From Diphasiastrum complanatum (lineage: Eukaryota; Streptophyta; Lycopodiopsida; Lycopodiales; Lycopodiaceae), in NCBI GenBank assembly GCA_029204225.1, contig CM055097.1:62094640-62158639 (forward strand): a stretch of 64,000 nucleotides of DNA, read 5' to 3'. A model generated the notes under the pieces. That model worked only from the letters and a program-made list of their open reading frames with translations. It did not search any database and had not been told where the DNA came from. The first letter of the stretch is position 1. Each line of letters opens with the position of its first letter. Positions 32,201-42,821 of this stretch are shown one piece after another. Position numbers and translations under genes: made by a program.

Positions 32201-35200
32201 TCCACCTCTGGATACCTATGCTTTCTTGCAAGAGGACCCATTTCATGGAACAATTGAAAGCAAAAATGCATTTTCTTGTCCTCTACCGAGTTCGAATATG
32301 TTGCAGTTGCCTCTGTAGTAAAGGAGATTATCTGGCTCAGAAGATTACTCCAAGATCTGAAATTTCAACAGATCAAACCAACTATACTCCATTGCGACAA
32401 TCAGAGTTGCATAGCTCTTTCTATGAACCCACGAACTCATTCTAGAAAGCATATTGAAGTTCAGTTTTATTTTCTGAGAGAGAAAGTTCAGAATAAGGAT
32501 GTCGAATTAAGCTATTGTCATAACAACAATATGTTGGCTGATATTCTGACAAAGCCATTGTCAAGAGAAAAAACATGCTACCCTAGTTAGTATGTTAAAC
32601 TTTCATTCAGGTGCCTAGCAGTAAGCTTAAGTGGGGGGGGGGGGGGGGGGTGTGTTGGAGTTTAATCTTACTCCTCCTCACCTAAATTCATCTTTTGAGT
32701 GCTCCTGTGCAATGTAAATATGCACTCTCTACAACAATCTGCAGAAATGAACTATTATTCAAGACAATCTACAGTTTTACACGCACATCCGAACAGTCTA
32801 CAGAAATACACAGACCACAACATTCACCCCTTTGCGATATGATCGTTGTTATCGCAACAGCTAATATACAGATTCTCTGTTTTCTTTACTAGCATTAGCA
32901 TTGTCGAATGCTCTCTAATTTGTTTTTCTCTTCCTTTACTGATACTCGCTCCATTGACTTATGTGTTATTATTCTAATTCCACTTCAACCATTCGATCCA
33001 ATTGCCACTGTATTAGCTACCAGTTATTTCTTTCAGATATCCACGACAGAGTCCTAGACCTGGTTATTTACTCGGGAATCTGACACAGTTGAAGAGCCTG
33101 CAAATTTACACACAAGTTCAAGACAGGGTTTGCAACACTATCGATAGTTGACACCTTCGACAAATTATTTGACAATCGATAGTCAACAGTCCTTCCGTAG
33201 TCAACAGTCAACAATTGAACTATCGACTCGACACACGTCGGAAGACGTTCGAACCTAACGGCAAAGCTAACGTTTCGAACTATCGTTACTACCATCGGGT
33301 CTTCACGCCCACTTTACTTCACGATAAGTCCAAGGCTAACGTGTTATAGGGAAACTATGTTGTGTACATGTACAAAGTCAGATGCACATTTTTAACATCC
33401 CACAACATAAGGGGGAGATATTTTTCTTGTTTAGTACAGAGCAGCTATTGAATGTCTTTCTATTATCAGACGATCTATCTGATCTAGACTATTGAGCAGT
33501 GACATTCTTACTATTTTAGCCTAGCTTTATCGTTCAATAATAAATTGATCTTCTAGGATTGTACACTGATTAGCAGATTTCTATTACAGCAATCTCATGT
33601 ACATTCGATAGTCTGAGTTCTTCGAATCAATGTATAATGTATGAATGATAATTGTTGTTTCTACTTTTCTGTTTGTGAATCGAATGCTCTTTAATCTCCT
33701 TATGTGTCGATTTGAATGAGTCAAAGATCACGATCACGACTGTCCTTGACGCCTTTGAGTTCTATATCTATGGTTGCCTTTGAATTCTAATCAGCTAGAT
33801 CTATTGTCCCAGATGATCTAAACACGGTGCTCTGATTTTACTAAGTCTTTCGCGAGCGCCAACCGACATGTCTACAATGTCTTTTGACACTCCAAACTGT
33901 CGGCCACCTCGCACCTCATTTCCCAACAATGGTATCAGAGCTTGTGTTGATTGTCATAACCTTTCCAGTTTATTTTCCTAATAGACACATGGAGCAATTG
34001 TCTTCAGGAATTTGACTCATTGAGCAATTCAATGGCGACGACTTTCACATGTGGAAGTATCGTATGAAGATGATAATATTAGAGAAAGATTTATGGGATG
34101 TGCGGATCCCGATTCTACCATAACAAGATGATGATCTCATAGCCAAGTGGAAATCCAAAGATGGTAGAGCTCTCGCATTAATATCCAAGAATCTCCAGGA
34201 TTCACAAATATCACACATCAGTAGCTGTGAAACATCGAAACAAGCTTGGGATAATCTCATAAGTCTATATGAGACCCAAGATGTCACCACTCGTCTCTTC
34301 TTGCGTAAGAAATTCTTTTCGTGCAAGATGTCAGAATCGACTTCAATCAGTGACCATGTTAATCACGTTAAATCATTAATTGATCAACTTGTTGCAGTCA
34401 GATCACCCATTGCCGACAACGATGCGATCGTCACATACTAGACTTTCTATGACATCTGTAAACCCCAAAGCCCCTCAAAAACACATTTTCAAAGAAAAAA
34501 AAAACTTAAAAAAATTTCCCGTTTCGAACCTGAGCCAGACGTTTCATACACGTTTCGAAACGACGTACGAAACATGCCCATGAAACATTGCTAAAGAAGA
34601 AGCCTCAGCCAGATAGCTTCTTTAGTTGCTTGTGTTGCTGGTACATATTCAGCTTCGGTCAACGATAGTGAGATTGACTTTTGTTTTCTGTTGTTCCAAG
34701 GGACCGATGCAGACAATAGATAGAAACAATATCCGGAAGTAGACTTCCTGGTGTCTGAGTCTCCTCCCCAATCTGAATCAGAATACCCAAATAAGCATAA
34801 TGTTGTAGCAAAGTTTCCAGAATAACAAGTAACTTGGTTCTATGTCGCTTGAATGTACTTCATCACTGTTTTGAGTGTTTCCAATGTTGGAGTCCTGGAT
34901 AAGACATGAATTGTAATAGTGTGCTAACATGATATGCTAAATCAAGTCTGGCACACACCATTGTGTACATTAGTGAACCAATTATGGATTGGTATGGAAA
35001 GTTCTTCATATCAGAAATCTTAGCAGGTGTCGAAGGACAAATATCCTTAGTGAGCTTAAATCCTGGATCTATTGGCGAATTGATTGGCTTCAATTCGAGC
35101 ATTCCGAATTTCTCAAGAATATTGTGCAAATACCTCTGTTGGCTTAGAAGGAATGTCATATTGGTTCGATCTGGAAGGATCTGCATACCAAGCAGATAGT

Positions 35201-38200
35201 GAACTGGTCCTAGATTTGTCATGTCGAATTCTTTAGAAAGATTCAACTTGGTATTCTCCAATAGATAATTAGAATTGCTTAAGAGTAGACAATCATCTAC
35301 ATAAAGTGTGATAACTATGTACAATGGACCTTAACGTTTGATACAGACATTCGAGTCAACAGCATTCGAATGAAAGTCGATCTGCAATAGATAGTCGTTG
35401 ATTCATTCGAACCAGGCTCTTGGTGCCTGCTTGAGCCCATAAAGAGCTTTACGAATCTTGCATTGATCTTCCTGACCTTCGACAATGTACCCTTCGGGCT
35501 GATGCATATAGATATCCTCATGGATGAAACCATTCAAAAATGTAATTTGAAATCCATTTGATGTACCTCGAGGTCTTATGTTGCTACAATGTTTTGTATG
35601 TTCCAACCTTCACCAAGAACCTACTATTGGTTAGTCGAATTGTTGATCGAGGCCACACTATCGATAGGTCGAGATGAAGTATCATCGAAGCTGATGTAAC
35701 TGTTCCTTTGCTTTCGATCTTTAGAGAGCTAGAAGCTCCAAGCTGAATGCTTTTGTCATGATGTGTCAAAGAAAATTCATAGACCACTGTCGCACCTAAG
35801 TTGAGATACCAGTAGCTAGAATTTGAACTATTGTTCAATTTGGCTATGAACAACTTTTGATTGGATTTGTCTTCTGAAGCATCAATGACTGCAGTGTGAG
35901 CCGGTTGGTTCTATGCCGCTAGAGTTCTACAGTCCTTTATATGATGCCCTTTCTTCTTGCAATACTTGCAGAAGAGCTTGGCATGTTGATGTTTTGACTT
36001 TTCATGTTGTGTTGGATGCATATCTGACTTTGAAGTATTAGAAGCAACCTTCGTGGAGTGCTACTTCTTCTTCGAATAGAGTGCGATCTATTTGTCTGAT
36101 GAAGATCAGCATGACCAGATGATCGTAGGAAGCAGGAAGGCTTTAATACAAGCAGGTTGGGCCTCTTATGGAATGGATATGGAATGTCCTTGCTCTTCTT
36201 CTTGAAGGCACCCATAGGTGCATAAGACACATACATATGTACAAAGATGCATGGGAGCATCGTCAATGTGCAGACTAAAGAAAACTGTACATGAGAGCTA
36301 AAGTAATGTAACCAATAGAACGCCCACAACCCGGGCTAGGTAGGATTGACGACTAGGAGAAAGCAGGGATGCCCACAACCCGGGCCAGGTGAAGAAGAGA
36401 GATCAAGTAAAATAGGCCCGAAGTGTCCACTGAATGGTACGTCGAGATGAAGGTTGTACTGGTTGTCTGCAACCGTGACGAGTTTTCTTCCGTGGCGGGA
36501 CAAGTATGTCAATATCATCATCCGAATCCTCATCACGGGCTCGTGTCTGAAAGTATCCCGTAACTAGCAACTGCTGAGAGTCTATGCCCATATGATCGTG
36601 CGGAGGCAAAAGTGACTGACGAAGTAAAAGCATCTCACGGATAAGAAGCCCCAAACACCGAGCATCAGGATAAGAGAAGAAACTAGTAAGTGTATGCGAA
36701 CCATCCCGATAAAGACAAAATATCGACCACGGATCTCATAATAAACTGGGCATCGAAGTAAGAAGTGTGCCTCATCTTCAAGCTCGCGCATAGAACAGAG
36801 GCGACATAATCTATGCTCATGCGGGATATTCCAGTAGTGACCAATCTCAACAACAAGCTGATGGGAAGAGGTGCGTAGCTGTCCAATGCGGTAACGCAAG
36901 CCGTATGAGAGTGACTGTGAGAGATACAGCGGGAGCAGAGGTAAACCAGCTAGATCAAGGGAAAGAAAGTGTGTGGTAATAAATGTGGCGCGGTCGGGAA
37001 GCTGAGTTGGGTCCCCATGTGTGTTGTATGTAACGGCGAAAGAGCTGGCGGCGAATACACCGATTAGTGCCCGATGGATGGTCCGTGACAGAGATGTCCA
37101 AAGAACGTAATAAATCCACCACCTGCTGGTACCATGAAATCTTGGTATTGGAAGCAACAAGAGCAGAAGAAGAGCAAAGCGCGGCTGCAATATATCTATC
37201 CGGGTGGGAAGAGTGAATATGTTGAATGCGTTGAAGAAGGTGTATGATATGAAAAAACCCCTCGAGAATGATGGGAGGGGTGGCAAACTCCGCGCAAAGA
37301 ATATCATGTGGCGTAGTCGACTTGGCCCGAATCATGCATGACAACATATTCGTCTGAATACGGGAAATAGATGCCCAATCCTGGTAACAAGTCAAAATAC
37401 ATTGTATGCACTATGCAGGACCTGTAACCTATTACTAGGGGAAGTGCAACTTCTCGACATCAGAGAGTTGGGATGAGAGAAGAGGAAGAAGAATCGGCTT
37501 CATCAAGTGACGCGAGCTGTGAGGAAGAGGAAGAAGAGGAAGAAGCAACGGAAGAAGAAGAGCAAGAGGCACCTAGCCCTGAGTTGGACTGTCAAAGTAG
37601 GATTAGGAGGCGGCGATAGATTATAGAGATTAGATAGTAAATACTATAGCTACTAGGAACATTGAAGTTTGAGCTTATGAAGTTTGAAGTTTACTCTTAA
37701 ACGTTGGACTTTTTATGAGTTACTACATGTTTATGAATTATGTAAATTTCAAATTGGAATGTTGAATGTTGAAATTTGAATGTTTTGAGTTCATAGTACA
37801 TACCTTTATAGTTTCATTGGTATTTGTTTCAACGATTCATCTATGATTTGACATCACTTTCAAGTTTACTATTTGAATGTTCAAACCCTAAAAGTATGCT
37901 TGACACTAGTCACAGGTGTCACACGCATCGAGTAAGGTTTAAAGTTAAAATGGTTAATCGTTAGACTATGGAATTTGGAAACTTAAGTGCTTATAAATCT
38001 TATAATTCAATCATGATATCTATAGACTATTATGATCAATGCATTACGCAACTATATTTTTGGCTTTTCTAAAAATTTGAGTTTTGAAACCCTAAAACTG
38101 ATTCGCCAATTCGAAAATCCGAGGACCAATTCGAATAGGTCGAATAGGCCAATTTGGCTGATTCCGAAGCGGAAGGAAACTTTAAACGAGATGATAAGAG

Positions 38201-41200
38201 TACAGCCAACATTGTTGAGATAACCCAAAGTTAAGATCCAGCTCTAGCTTGGTTGTTCAAGTCCTTTGTTCTTGTGTGCGATCACCACAAACCAACATGT
38301 AAACTCCATAACTATTTGCTACTAATCTCTCCACCCATCCATGAGCTCTCCATCCAAGAGCTACCCTCCAAGCCTAGAACATCACCCAAATCTGAGCCTA
38401 ATCCCATGCCAATAGCATTTGTGTCCCATACCAAAGAGCTCTCTCAAGGTATAGCAAGATCAACTCCCATACCTACTCCATAGCTCTCAATTCTCTTCAA
38501 AGTCTTTCTCGAAAAGGAGTTCTCTCTAGGCTTGGCATGCTTATATAGCCTAAAGCCCATGTCATTAAAGGCACGCACCCTTATATTTAGGTGCAATAAG
38601 GTCCCATCTTTGCTAGCATGGGTATTAACCCCTAAACTCTACACTAAGCTACAGATGGAGAAGCATTATGCATACTATCTAGCTTGGGTCCACAAGCTTG
38701 AGAGCTAGGGAGTGTAATAAGCTCAAATTTTTGCTGGGTCATCTCCCTCACAACATAGAATAAAATGGAAAAAATGACCGCAAGCAAAACGACACAATGC
38801 TAAATGAAAGCAAACTAAACGTCTAAGCTACTTTCTCTTTTTTCAGAAGGATGGTCATAAAAGTTTTTCAACAAGCCCAGATTGTTATCGAGCCATCTCT
38901 TCAATTAGAAGTAAAACAACTAAAATACGCCAAGTGAAAACATGGCAAAGTTAAAACAATAATAATCAAACAAGTTGATAATTATACAAACTAAGTTGAA
39001 CAAAAGAAGATAAACAAAACGACTAACTAACTAGGTAGTGGCAATGTAGGAGGGTGAAGGAGGGTAGATATGCATGTCTGTCAGGTAGATATGCATGTCT
39101 GTCAGGTAGGGTAAGTCAAGGGCACAAGGCTGTTGAACAAGAGTTGCAAACGTAGTAGGACAATGGAGTTAAGGACTAACAAATGGATTGGGGTGCTAGA
39201 GGAAAAATGTGGAAAGAGAGGGTTCAAGGCTGATCGGGTGGGTCAAGACCAAGAGTAGCTTGAAAAGGGGCAAGACAGGGATCGTGTTCCTATCAACCAA
39301 ATAGCAAGAAGCAAATTGATCATAGCTGGCAGCTCAGTAGGAGCTACAAAGAAGAGGAAAAGACATGATGGACGACATTTTAATATTGAGAAAGCAAATC
39401 ATTAGGCAACAATGACTTGGCAAGAGGACAAGAAAATAGCTAGGAAAGTAGAAAGCAATTAGGAGGCCATGGGCAAGAGCAATGAGGTAGCAAAAATGGG
39501 CTGAGTAGAGTGGTATTGCAATGACTAATCATGACTAGACAAAGAGGTGGATCGTGAGGCAGATGAGAAGGTAGTGCAAGGATGGACAATAGGAAGTACA
39601 ACTATGAAGAAGAACAAGAACAAGAGGAAAGAACAAACAGCTTGGGAAAGAGCTCTGTTACCAAGTAATGAACGCAAATCACACATATGACAATAAGAAC
39701 AATAGATTGCAATTGCTGAACAATAATACAATATAATCTCCAACTAAGAATATTAAATGGACATCAATGAAAATCAATGGCATAACCCTACAAGAGCTAC
39801 AAATGAGTCACCTACGACAAGCTTAAGAATGGACCAAACCATAAGCTATATTGTCAAGAACTACTCCATTTATAATGTCCCGAGCTCAAACCCCCTTTGG
39901 AAACCAAGATGCATTTATACTAATCAAGGGTTGATGACCCAAATGGAATCTTCCACAAAGCTACAAAATTAGGGCTAACATCACCATACCTTATCTAGAC
40001 TCGGAGCCCATCAGTTAAGTAATGGAGCGAAACCGTTAATGTCAACATGTTCCTAGTCTTGTAATCTTCTATTATATAATATGGAAATTATTAATGTTGT
40101 CTAAGAAAAAAATGGTCGTCATGGAGAAATTAGAGCATAACAAGACACGCAATAAAACCAAATAAACTGCAACGTAGACACAAATCACACACACACACAA
40201 TGTGGTGATAGAAGAAAACATGATAGTATAGAGCAATGCATGTGGACTACAAAAATATTACATAACATCCTCCTCCTTTGGTCCCTCAATGAGATTATAA
40301 AATCTAACAACATGGTTGGTGGAGCAACTATGAGCTCTTCAAATTTCCAATTGTAAGTCCATTGTTAACGGAAACAATTAGTTATGACTGATTAGCCAAC
40401 TATGCAAACCAAAGAGTCCATCCATATTTCTCTTAAGTCTTGAACAGGCACTCAAAGCTGGGACCCCCTACAAGCTTTGTGGGGACCCTTCCGAGTCATT
40501 GCGTGATGAAGCGAGTCATGCGGGCACATGATGACTGGGAGTCTTTTCAACCTTAGCTATTCTCAGCTTGCATAAAAAGTGTAGACCCAATTACGACTTG
40601 ACACTTACAATTAACACAAACAAACAAAAGGGTGCAAGTCAATCAAGCATACATATATCAAATTGGACAAGATTTTGCTAGCAGATCTACATATGTACAA
40701 AATTATTTCGCCAAAACAATCTAAGGGTGGTTTCACATGGAAGAGTCCAAGGCCATTTCAAAATTTACACTTACCCCCCAATTTGAAAGCCCATGTCCCA
40801 CCTCATTCCATATGAAAGCCCCTTTCATTTGGAGGGCAAGGCATTTAATGTTTAAATTTAAATTAGATAAGGTATTTATGTTTTTTATTGGAGAGGAGAG
40901 AAAGCGCCCACCACTTACCCCTTATGCTCCAAGAGGCCCCAGGTTCTCCCCTAGTATCTTGAGTTAACCCAGGTTGGCACCTTTCAATGCCACCTACTAC
41001 GGGCAACTCTCACCCCTTGTGAAACGGGGGGGAGAAGGCCTCTTGGAGTAGGCTCTACCAATCAAAATATAGTACTTGAGCCTTTTGGACTTACCCCCCA
41101 CTCCATGTGAAACCACCCTAATACAAGGACATATACAAGAATGGAGGAGCAGCTATTGGGAAGCCAAGCAAGGCATGCCTCCAGAAGGAAGCAAAATTCA

Positions 41201-42821
41201 TGCTACCACAAGTGAGCAGCTATTGGGAAGCCAAGCAAGGCATGCCTCCAGAAGGAAGCAAAATTCATGCTACCACAAGTGTCCACTGGTATATGACAAA
41301 GTGAGTTCACAAACGGACAGCAAAGCACACATAGGGTTGCAATGCACTATAGAATGCTGAATAATGTTCTCTCTCTCATATCACTACATGATACCAACAA
41401 AATAAACTGAATATCATTAATAAATTGGCATTCTCTTAATAAGATCGTTGGACTACTCACTTTTGAATAGATGATTCTCCAGGCTCCCACGAGCCATAAA
41501 CTCATACACAAGGAGCCTGTGATCATCCTCTATGCAATACCCAATCAATTTGACGAGGTTAGGGTGATGGAGCTGACCAAGATAGTTAACTTCAGCCTGA
41601 AAAAAATGCAGAACAAACAAGAACAAGTTCAGTCAAGCTACATAAAAAAGTTAAATTTATACCTAGTTATCTCAAATCTGCACGTCTCTGGCTATTTGGT
41701 AGCTTAAGCGAACACATATGAACAAAGAAGTGATATCATAAGGGGAAATGGGCGGTGTTACAAGAAGCATAAAATTAAGTGTCAAAGAAGCAATGGTGCT
41801 CATTTGATCTAGAACTTCAATTGCTAACGGTAACAAAAACTACCACAAACGGGGGATGTTTTGAAACACGTACCAACCATTCCCTGTGGCCTTGACATCC
41901 TTCATGGTTCAGCTGCTTAACAGCCACTGTCAGCCCAGTTCCTATCTTAGCAGCTGCCATTCCATGCTCATCTATCCAACCTTTGAAAACGCGACCAAAA
42001 CCTCCCTCACCGAGCATGCTGTCAGGCCTGAAGTTGCGAGTTGCTGCTCTGAGTTCGTTGAAGGCAAAAACCCCTAGGTGGGATGCCTGGGGAATATCTT
42101 CATTGGCTCTTGGAGTTGATGGATCGCTCTCCAGTCCATTTAAGCCAATCGAACTCTTCTCAGAGACACCCCTTGCATCTTTGGTTGATTCAGCGTGGCC
42201 TGCCACCAACAAAGGTAGGTCCTCTTAAATGTATGCCCTTGGTTAACAGTGCTCAACTGATTATCACATTAGCGCACGAAAATTTAACAAAGCCATTGAA
42301 AATCGCACAACAAAAACAGTCACCAAAGAATCAAATAAAATCTGATTGTTATGAGTCTAACAACTTGAATGAAACTAACGTCAGGGATGGCCATCGAAAC
42401 ATCAGAAATATGGCCTACTGATTGTTTTTTTTTTATCTCTGGCAAGGATTTTGAAATTTTGGATTTGAGAAGCGTAGCTGTACATCGACTGGAATTTTCA
42501 TCTTTCGTTCCCTAAATGGAAAGGTGCTTTCCATAGGTTCAGCATAGAACTGGGTTTAATGTGTATCACACAGGCAGCAGGATAAAAGTGCACGTTTAAG
42601 GTAGGATAGACAAGAATAGAATCGGTATATTTCAAGTTAAAGTGCAAGCTTAGACCAAGCAGAAGCTGAATCGTACCAGCATTTGAAGCAACGTGGTCTG
42701 TGGCACTGTCTACTTTGCTTGGAGCAGCACGACCCCCACTAGGCTTTTCTGAGCAAGGGAAACAGCAACTAATCGCCCTACCTGTTGCAAACCAACAAGA
42801 GAACAACTTCCCTAGCACCAT
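23931..42821 (-). CDS. RLCK-VII protein kinase, PBL34/35/36-like (complete, 6 exons)
   Basis: Exons 42821-42677, 42199-41874, 41596-41461, 29569-29433, 29224-29101 and 24418-23931 all have GT-AG borders and join in phase to 451 codons without a stop. The N-terminus (1-48) has several Cys that may be palmitoylated but no MG myristoylation start; an in-frame TAG lies 21 bases upstream. The kinase domain has the Gly loop GEGGFG (112-117), Lys143, the YRD form of the catalytic loop (Asp238, Asn243) usual in RLCK-VII, DFG (256-258) and APE (283-285). The subfamily signature is '[20 protein letters not shown]'. The C-terminal tail (about 385-451) is Ser/Arg/Tyr-rich. PBL34-36 kinases relay immune-receptor signals from the plasma membrane. 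That role is inferred from the family. The third and fifth introns (11.9 and 4.7 kb) are full of transposons. Confidence 0.93.
24419..25984. other. Kinase intron 5, unassigned part
   Basis: AT-rich intron DNA without recognisable coding sequence. A block near 25130-25230 ('accaaaattgtcatgtgcca' type) recurs at 25440-25466, so a short diverged repeat is present. Confidence 0.45.
25985..26066. repeat. (CT)n(CA)n compound microsatellite
   Basis: CT tract of about 67 bases followed by a CA tract, then TA-rich sequence. Confidence 0.93.
26149..26411. repeat. GC-rich minisatellite between two (GA)n tracts
   Basis: (GA)n at 26149-26205 and 26384-26411 enclose about 180 bases of C-rich sequence built from repeated 'ccctccc', 'tgcgccc' and 'cacgccc' modules. 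Composition is sharply unlike the AT-rich surroundings. All six frames stay open because of the repeats, so the long open frames here are not genes. Confidence 0.85.
26560..27000 (-). pseudogene. Second hAT (DUF659-type) transposase fragment
   Basis: Minus-strand pieces resemble the DUF659 segment: '[17 protein letters not shown]' followed by 'MENF' (26650-26570), preceded by decayed sequence with stops that still follows the 'CFY..PPLS....P.....M' layout of copy 1 (near 26990-26880). No ends found. It lies in kinase intron 5. Confidence 0.65.
27298..27471. mobile_element. hAT-type MITE, 174 bp
   Basis: Perfect 10-bp terminal inverted repeats CAATGTTGCA / TGCAACATTG, flanked by an 8-bp duplication with one mismatch (ACTGGAGC 27290-27297, ATTGGAGC 27472-27479). 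The CAATG terminus fits the hAT consensus. The interior has sub-terminal 'gatccgga/ttccgg' repeats and no coding sequence. Confidence 0.78.
27480..28370. other. Kinase intron 5, nothing recognised
   Basis: AT-rich, without coding similarity. Confidence 0.45.
28371..28604. mobile_element. GC-rich fold-back element (probable MITE)
   Basis: Two GC-rich arms dense in 'gcgtccgg/ccggacgc' (28371-28460 and 28522-28604) flank an A/T-homopolymer centre and could fold on each other. Ends near TAAG...CTTA look like weak terminal repeats. The possible target duplication (ATGTGTA / ATGTTTA) is imperfect, so the boundary is approximate. Confidence 0.5.
29101..29224 (-). CDS. Kinase exon 5
   Basis: Residues 249-289: DFG, activation segment and '[13 protein letters not shown]'. 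It is separated from exon 4 by a normal 208-bp intron. Confidence 0.96.
29433..29569 (-). CDS. Kinase exon 4
   Basis: Residues 203-248: '[15 protein letters not shown]' and the catalytic loop '[14 protein letters not shown]'. The segment before YRD ('GARKA') is one or two residues shorter than in typical relatives. Confidence 0.95.
29868..29955. repeat. Microsatellite-carrying dispersed repeat, copy 2
   Basis: A GT/GA-rich tract (29856-29910) is followed by 'tattaacgtcttttccatgc' and 'gtataagacgagcaag'. This is the reverse complement of the block beside the CT tract at 23383-23440. Confidence 0.7.
29970..30790. other. Kinase intron 3, nothing recognised
   Basis: AT-rich, without coding similarity. 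Confidence 0.45.
30800..32650 (+). mobile_element. Copia RT-RNase H region with polypurine tract
   Basis: Plus-strand RT in several frames: '[20 protein letters not shown]' (31189-31250), '[11 protein letters not shown]' (31483-31515), '[20 protein letters not shown]' (31690-31750), '[14 protein letters not shown]' and '[15 protein letters not shown]' (31930-32030). RNase H follows: '[11 protein letters not shown]' (32276) and '[23 protein letters not shown]' (32430-32505) with 'DILTKPLSR'. The catalytic YVDD is changed to YVND (about 31630). A G-rich polypurine tract (32630-32650) precedes the LTR. Many stops make it inactive. Confidence 0.88.
32653..33928 (+). mobile_element. Copia LTR shared by two internal regions (1276 bp)
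   Basis: Starts TGTTGGAG right after the polypurine tract of the pol region on its left. It ends CCAACA, one base before a perfect primer site TGGTATCAGAGC. It thus serves as a 3' LTR to the left and a 5' LTR to the right. Short repeats of 'gtcaacag' and 'gaactatcg' occur around 33180-33290. Confidence 0.8.
33930..33941 (+). promoter_or_regulatory. Retrotransposon primer binding site (Met-tRNA)
   Basis: Exact TGGTATCAGAGC, the usual plant copia primer site for initiator Met tRNA, one base after the LTR. Confidence 0.92.
33989..34440 (+). mobile_element. Copia gag fragment
   Basis: The frame after the primer site reads '[20 protein letters not shown]', '[14 protein letters not shown]', '[12 protein letters not shown]' and '[13 protein letters not shown]', a copia gag capsid region (UBN2 type). 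It has two in-frame stops and is truncated near 34440, where minus-strand copia sequence follows. Confidence 0.82.
34595..36200 (-). mobile_element. Internally deleted copia element: gag knuckle, protease, RT, RNase H
   Basis: From high to low: a CCHC knuckle '[14 protein letters not shown]' (about 35975-35930), the protease region '[14 protein letters not shown]' (the catalytic D-S-G is degraded) and '[20 protein letters not shown]' (35810-35690). The integrase is then missing and RT follows directly: '[20 protein letters not shown]' and '[16 protein letters not shown]' (35560-35403), '[11 protein letters not shown]', '[18 protein letters not shown]' and '[14 protein letters not shown]' (35324-34863). 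RNase H '[20 protein letters not shown]' and '[10 protein letters not shown]' lies at 34790-34620. YVDD is intact; stops and the deletion inactivate it. Confidence 0.86.
36336..37400 (-). mobile_element. LINE 3' fragment with zf-RVT-like domain
   Basis: The minus strand carries the C-terminal part of a plant LINE reverse transcriptase. It begins with the post-RT region ('[19 protein letters not shown]', 37320-37270). The linker-zinc region follows: '[19 protein letters not shown]', '[19 protein letters not shown]' and '[13 protein letters not shown]' (about 36890-36720), with the Cys-Cys-His-Cys spacing of zf-RVT. The sequence shifts frame at least once. No RT core or A-tail was found. Confidence 0.72.
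37440..37620 (+). other. Short acidic coding-like stretch
   Basis: One plus-strand frame gives a long run of Glu with Ser/Ala, ending '[15 protein letters not shown]' and a stop at about 37617. It resembles the acidic tails of hAT transposases such as the one near 9000, but there is no other domain to confirm it. Confidence 0.3.
37621..40720. other. Kinase intron 3, unassigned part
   Basis: About 3 kb of AT-rich DNA with no recognisable domain. It contains a small tandem repeat of 'gtagatatgcatgtctgtcag' (two copies, 39065-39106) and scattered GA-rich runs at 39160-39640. Confidence 0.5.
40725..41118. mobile_element. Tourist-like MITE (PIF/Harbinger), 394 bp
   Basis: Perfect 17-bp terminal inverted repeats GGGTGGTTTCACATGGA / TCCATGTGAAACCACCC, flanked on both sides by TAA (40722-40724, 41119-41121), the 3-bp target site of PIF/Harbinger. 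Non-coding interior. Confidence 0.88.
41147..41280. repeat. Perfect 67-bp tandem duplication
   Basis: Two identical adjacent copies (41147-41213, 41214-41280), starting 'gagcagctattgggaagcc', in the kinase intron 3, 180 bases from exon 3. Confidence 0.96.
41461..41596 (-). CDS. Kinase exon 3
   Basis: Residues 158-202: '[20 protein letters not shown]' with the alpha-C Glu, the hinge '[18 protein letters not shown]', and a 'gtgagt' donor. Confidence 0.95.
41874..42199 (-). CDS. Kinase exon 2
   Basis: Residues 49-157: Ser/Pro-rich linker, '[20 protein letters not shown]' juxtamembrane-like block, Gly loop and catalytic Lys ('[10 protein letters not shown]'), ending 'HREWL'. Confidence 0.95.
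42677..42821 (-). CDS. Kinase exon 1
   Basis: 48 codons plus one base from ATG at 42821. Cys-rich '[17 protein letters not shown]' is a candidate S-acylation region, and 'APSKVD' resembles the family N-terminus. An upstream coding exon joined at the 'tag' before 42842 cannot be excluded. Confidence 0.78.

Noticed and set aside
34490-34595. Short 'cgtttcgaa' inverted motifs
   Set aside because: Could be half of a MITE, but no terminal repeat pair or target duplication could be matched.
42083-42421. Plus-strand frame opposite kinase exon 2
   Set aside because: Antisense shadow of a clearly coding exon.
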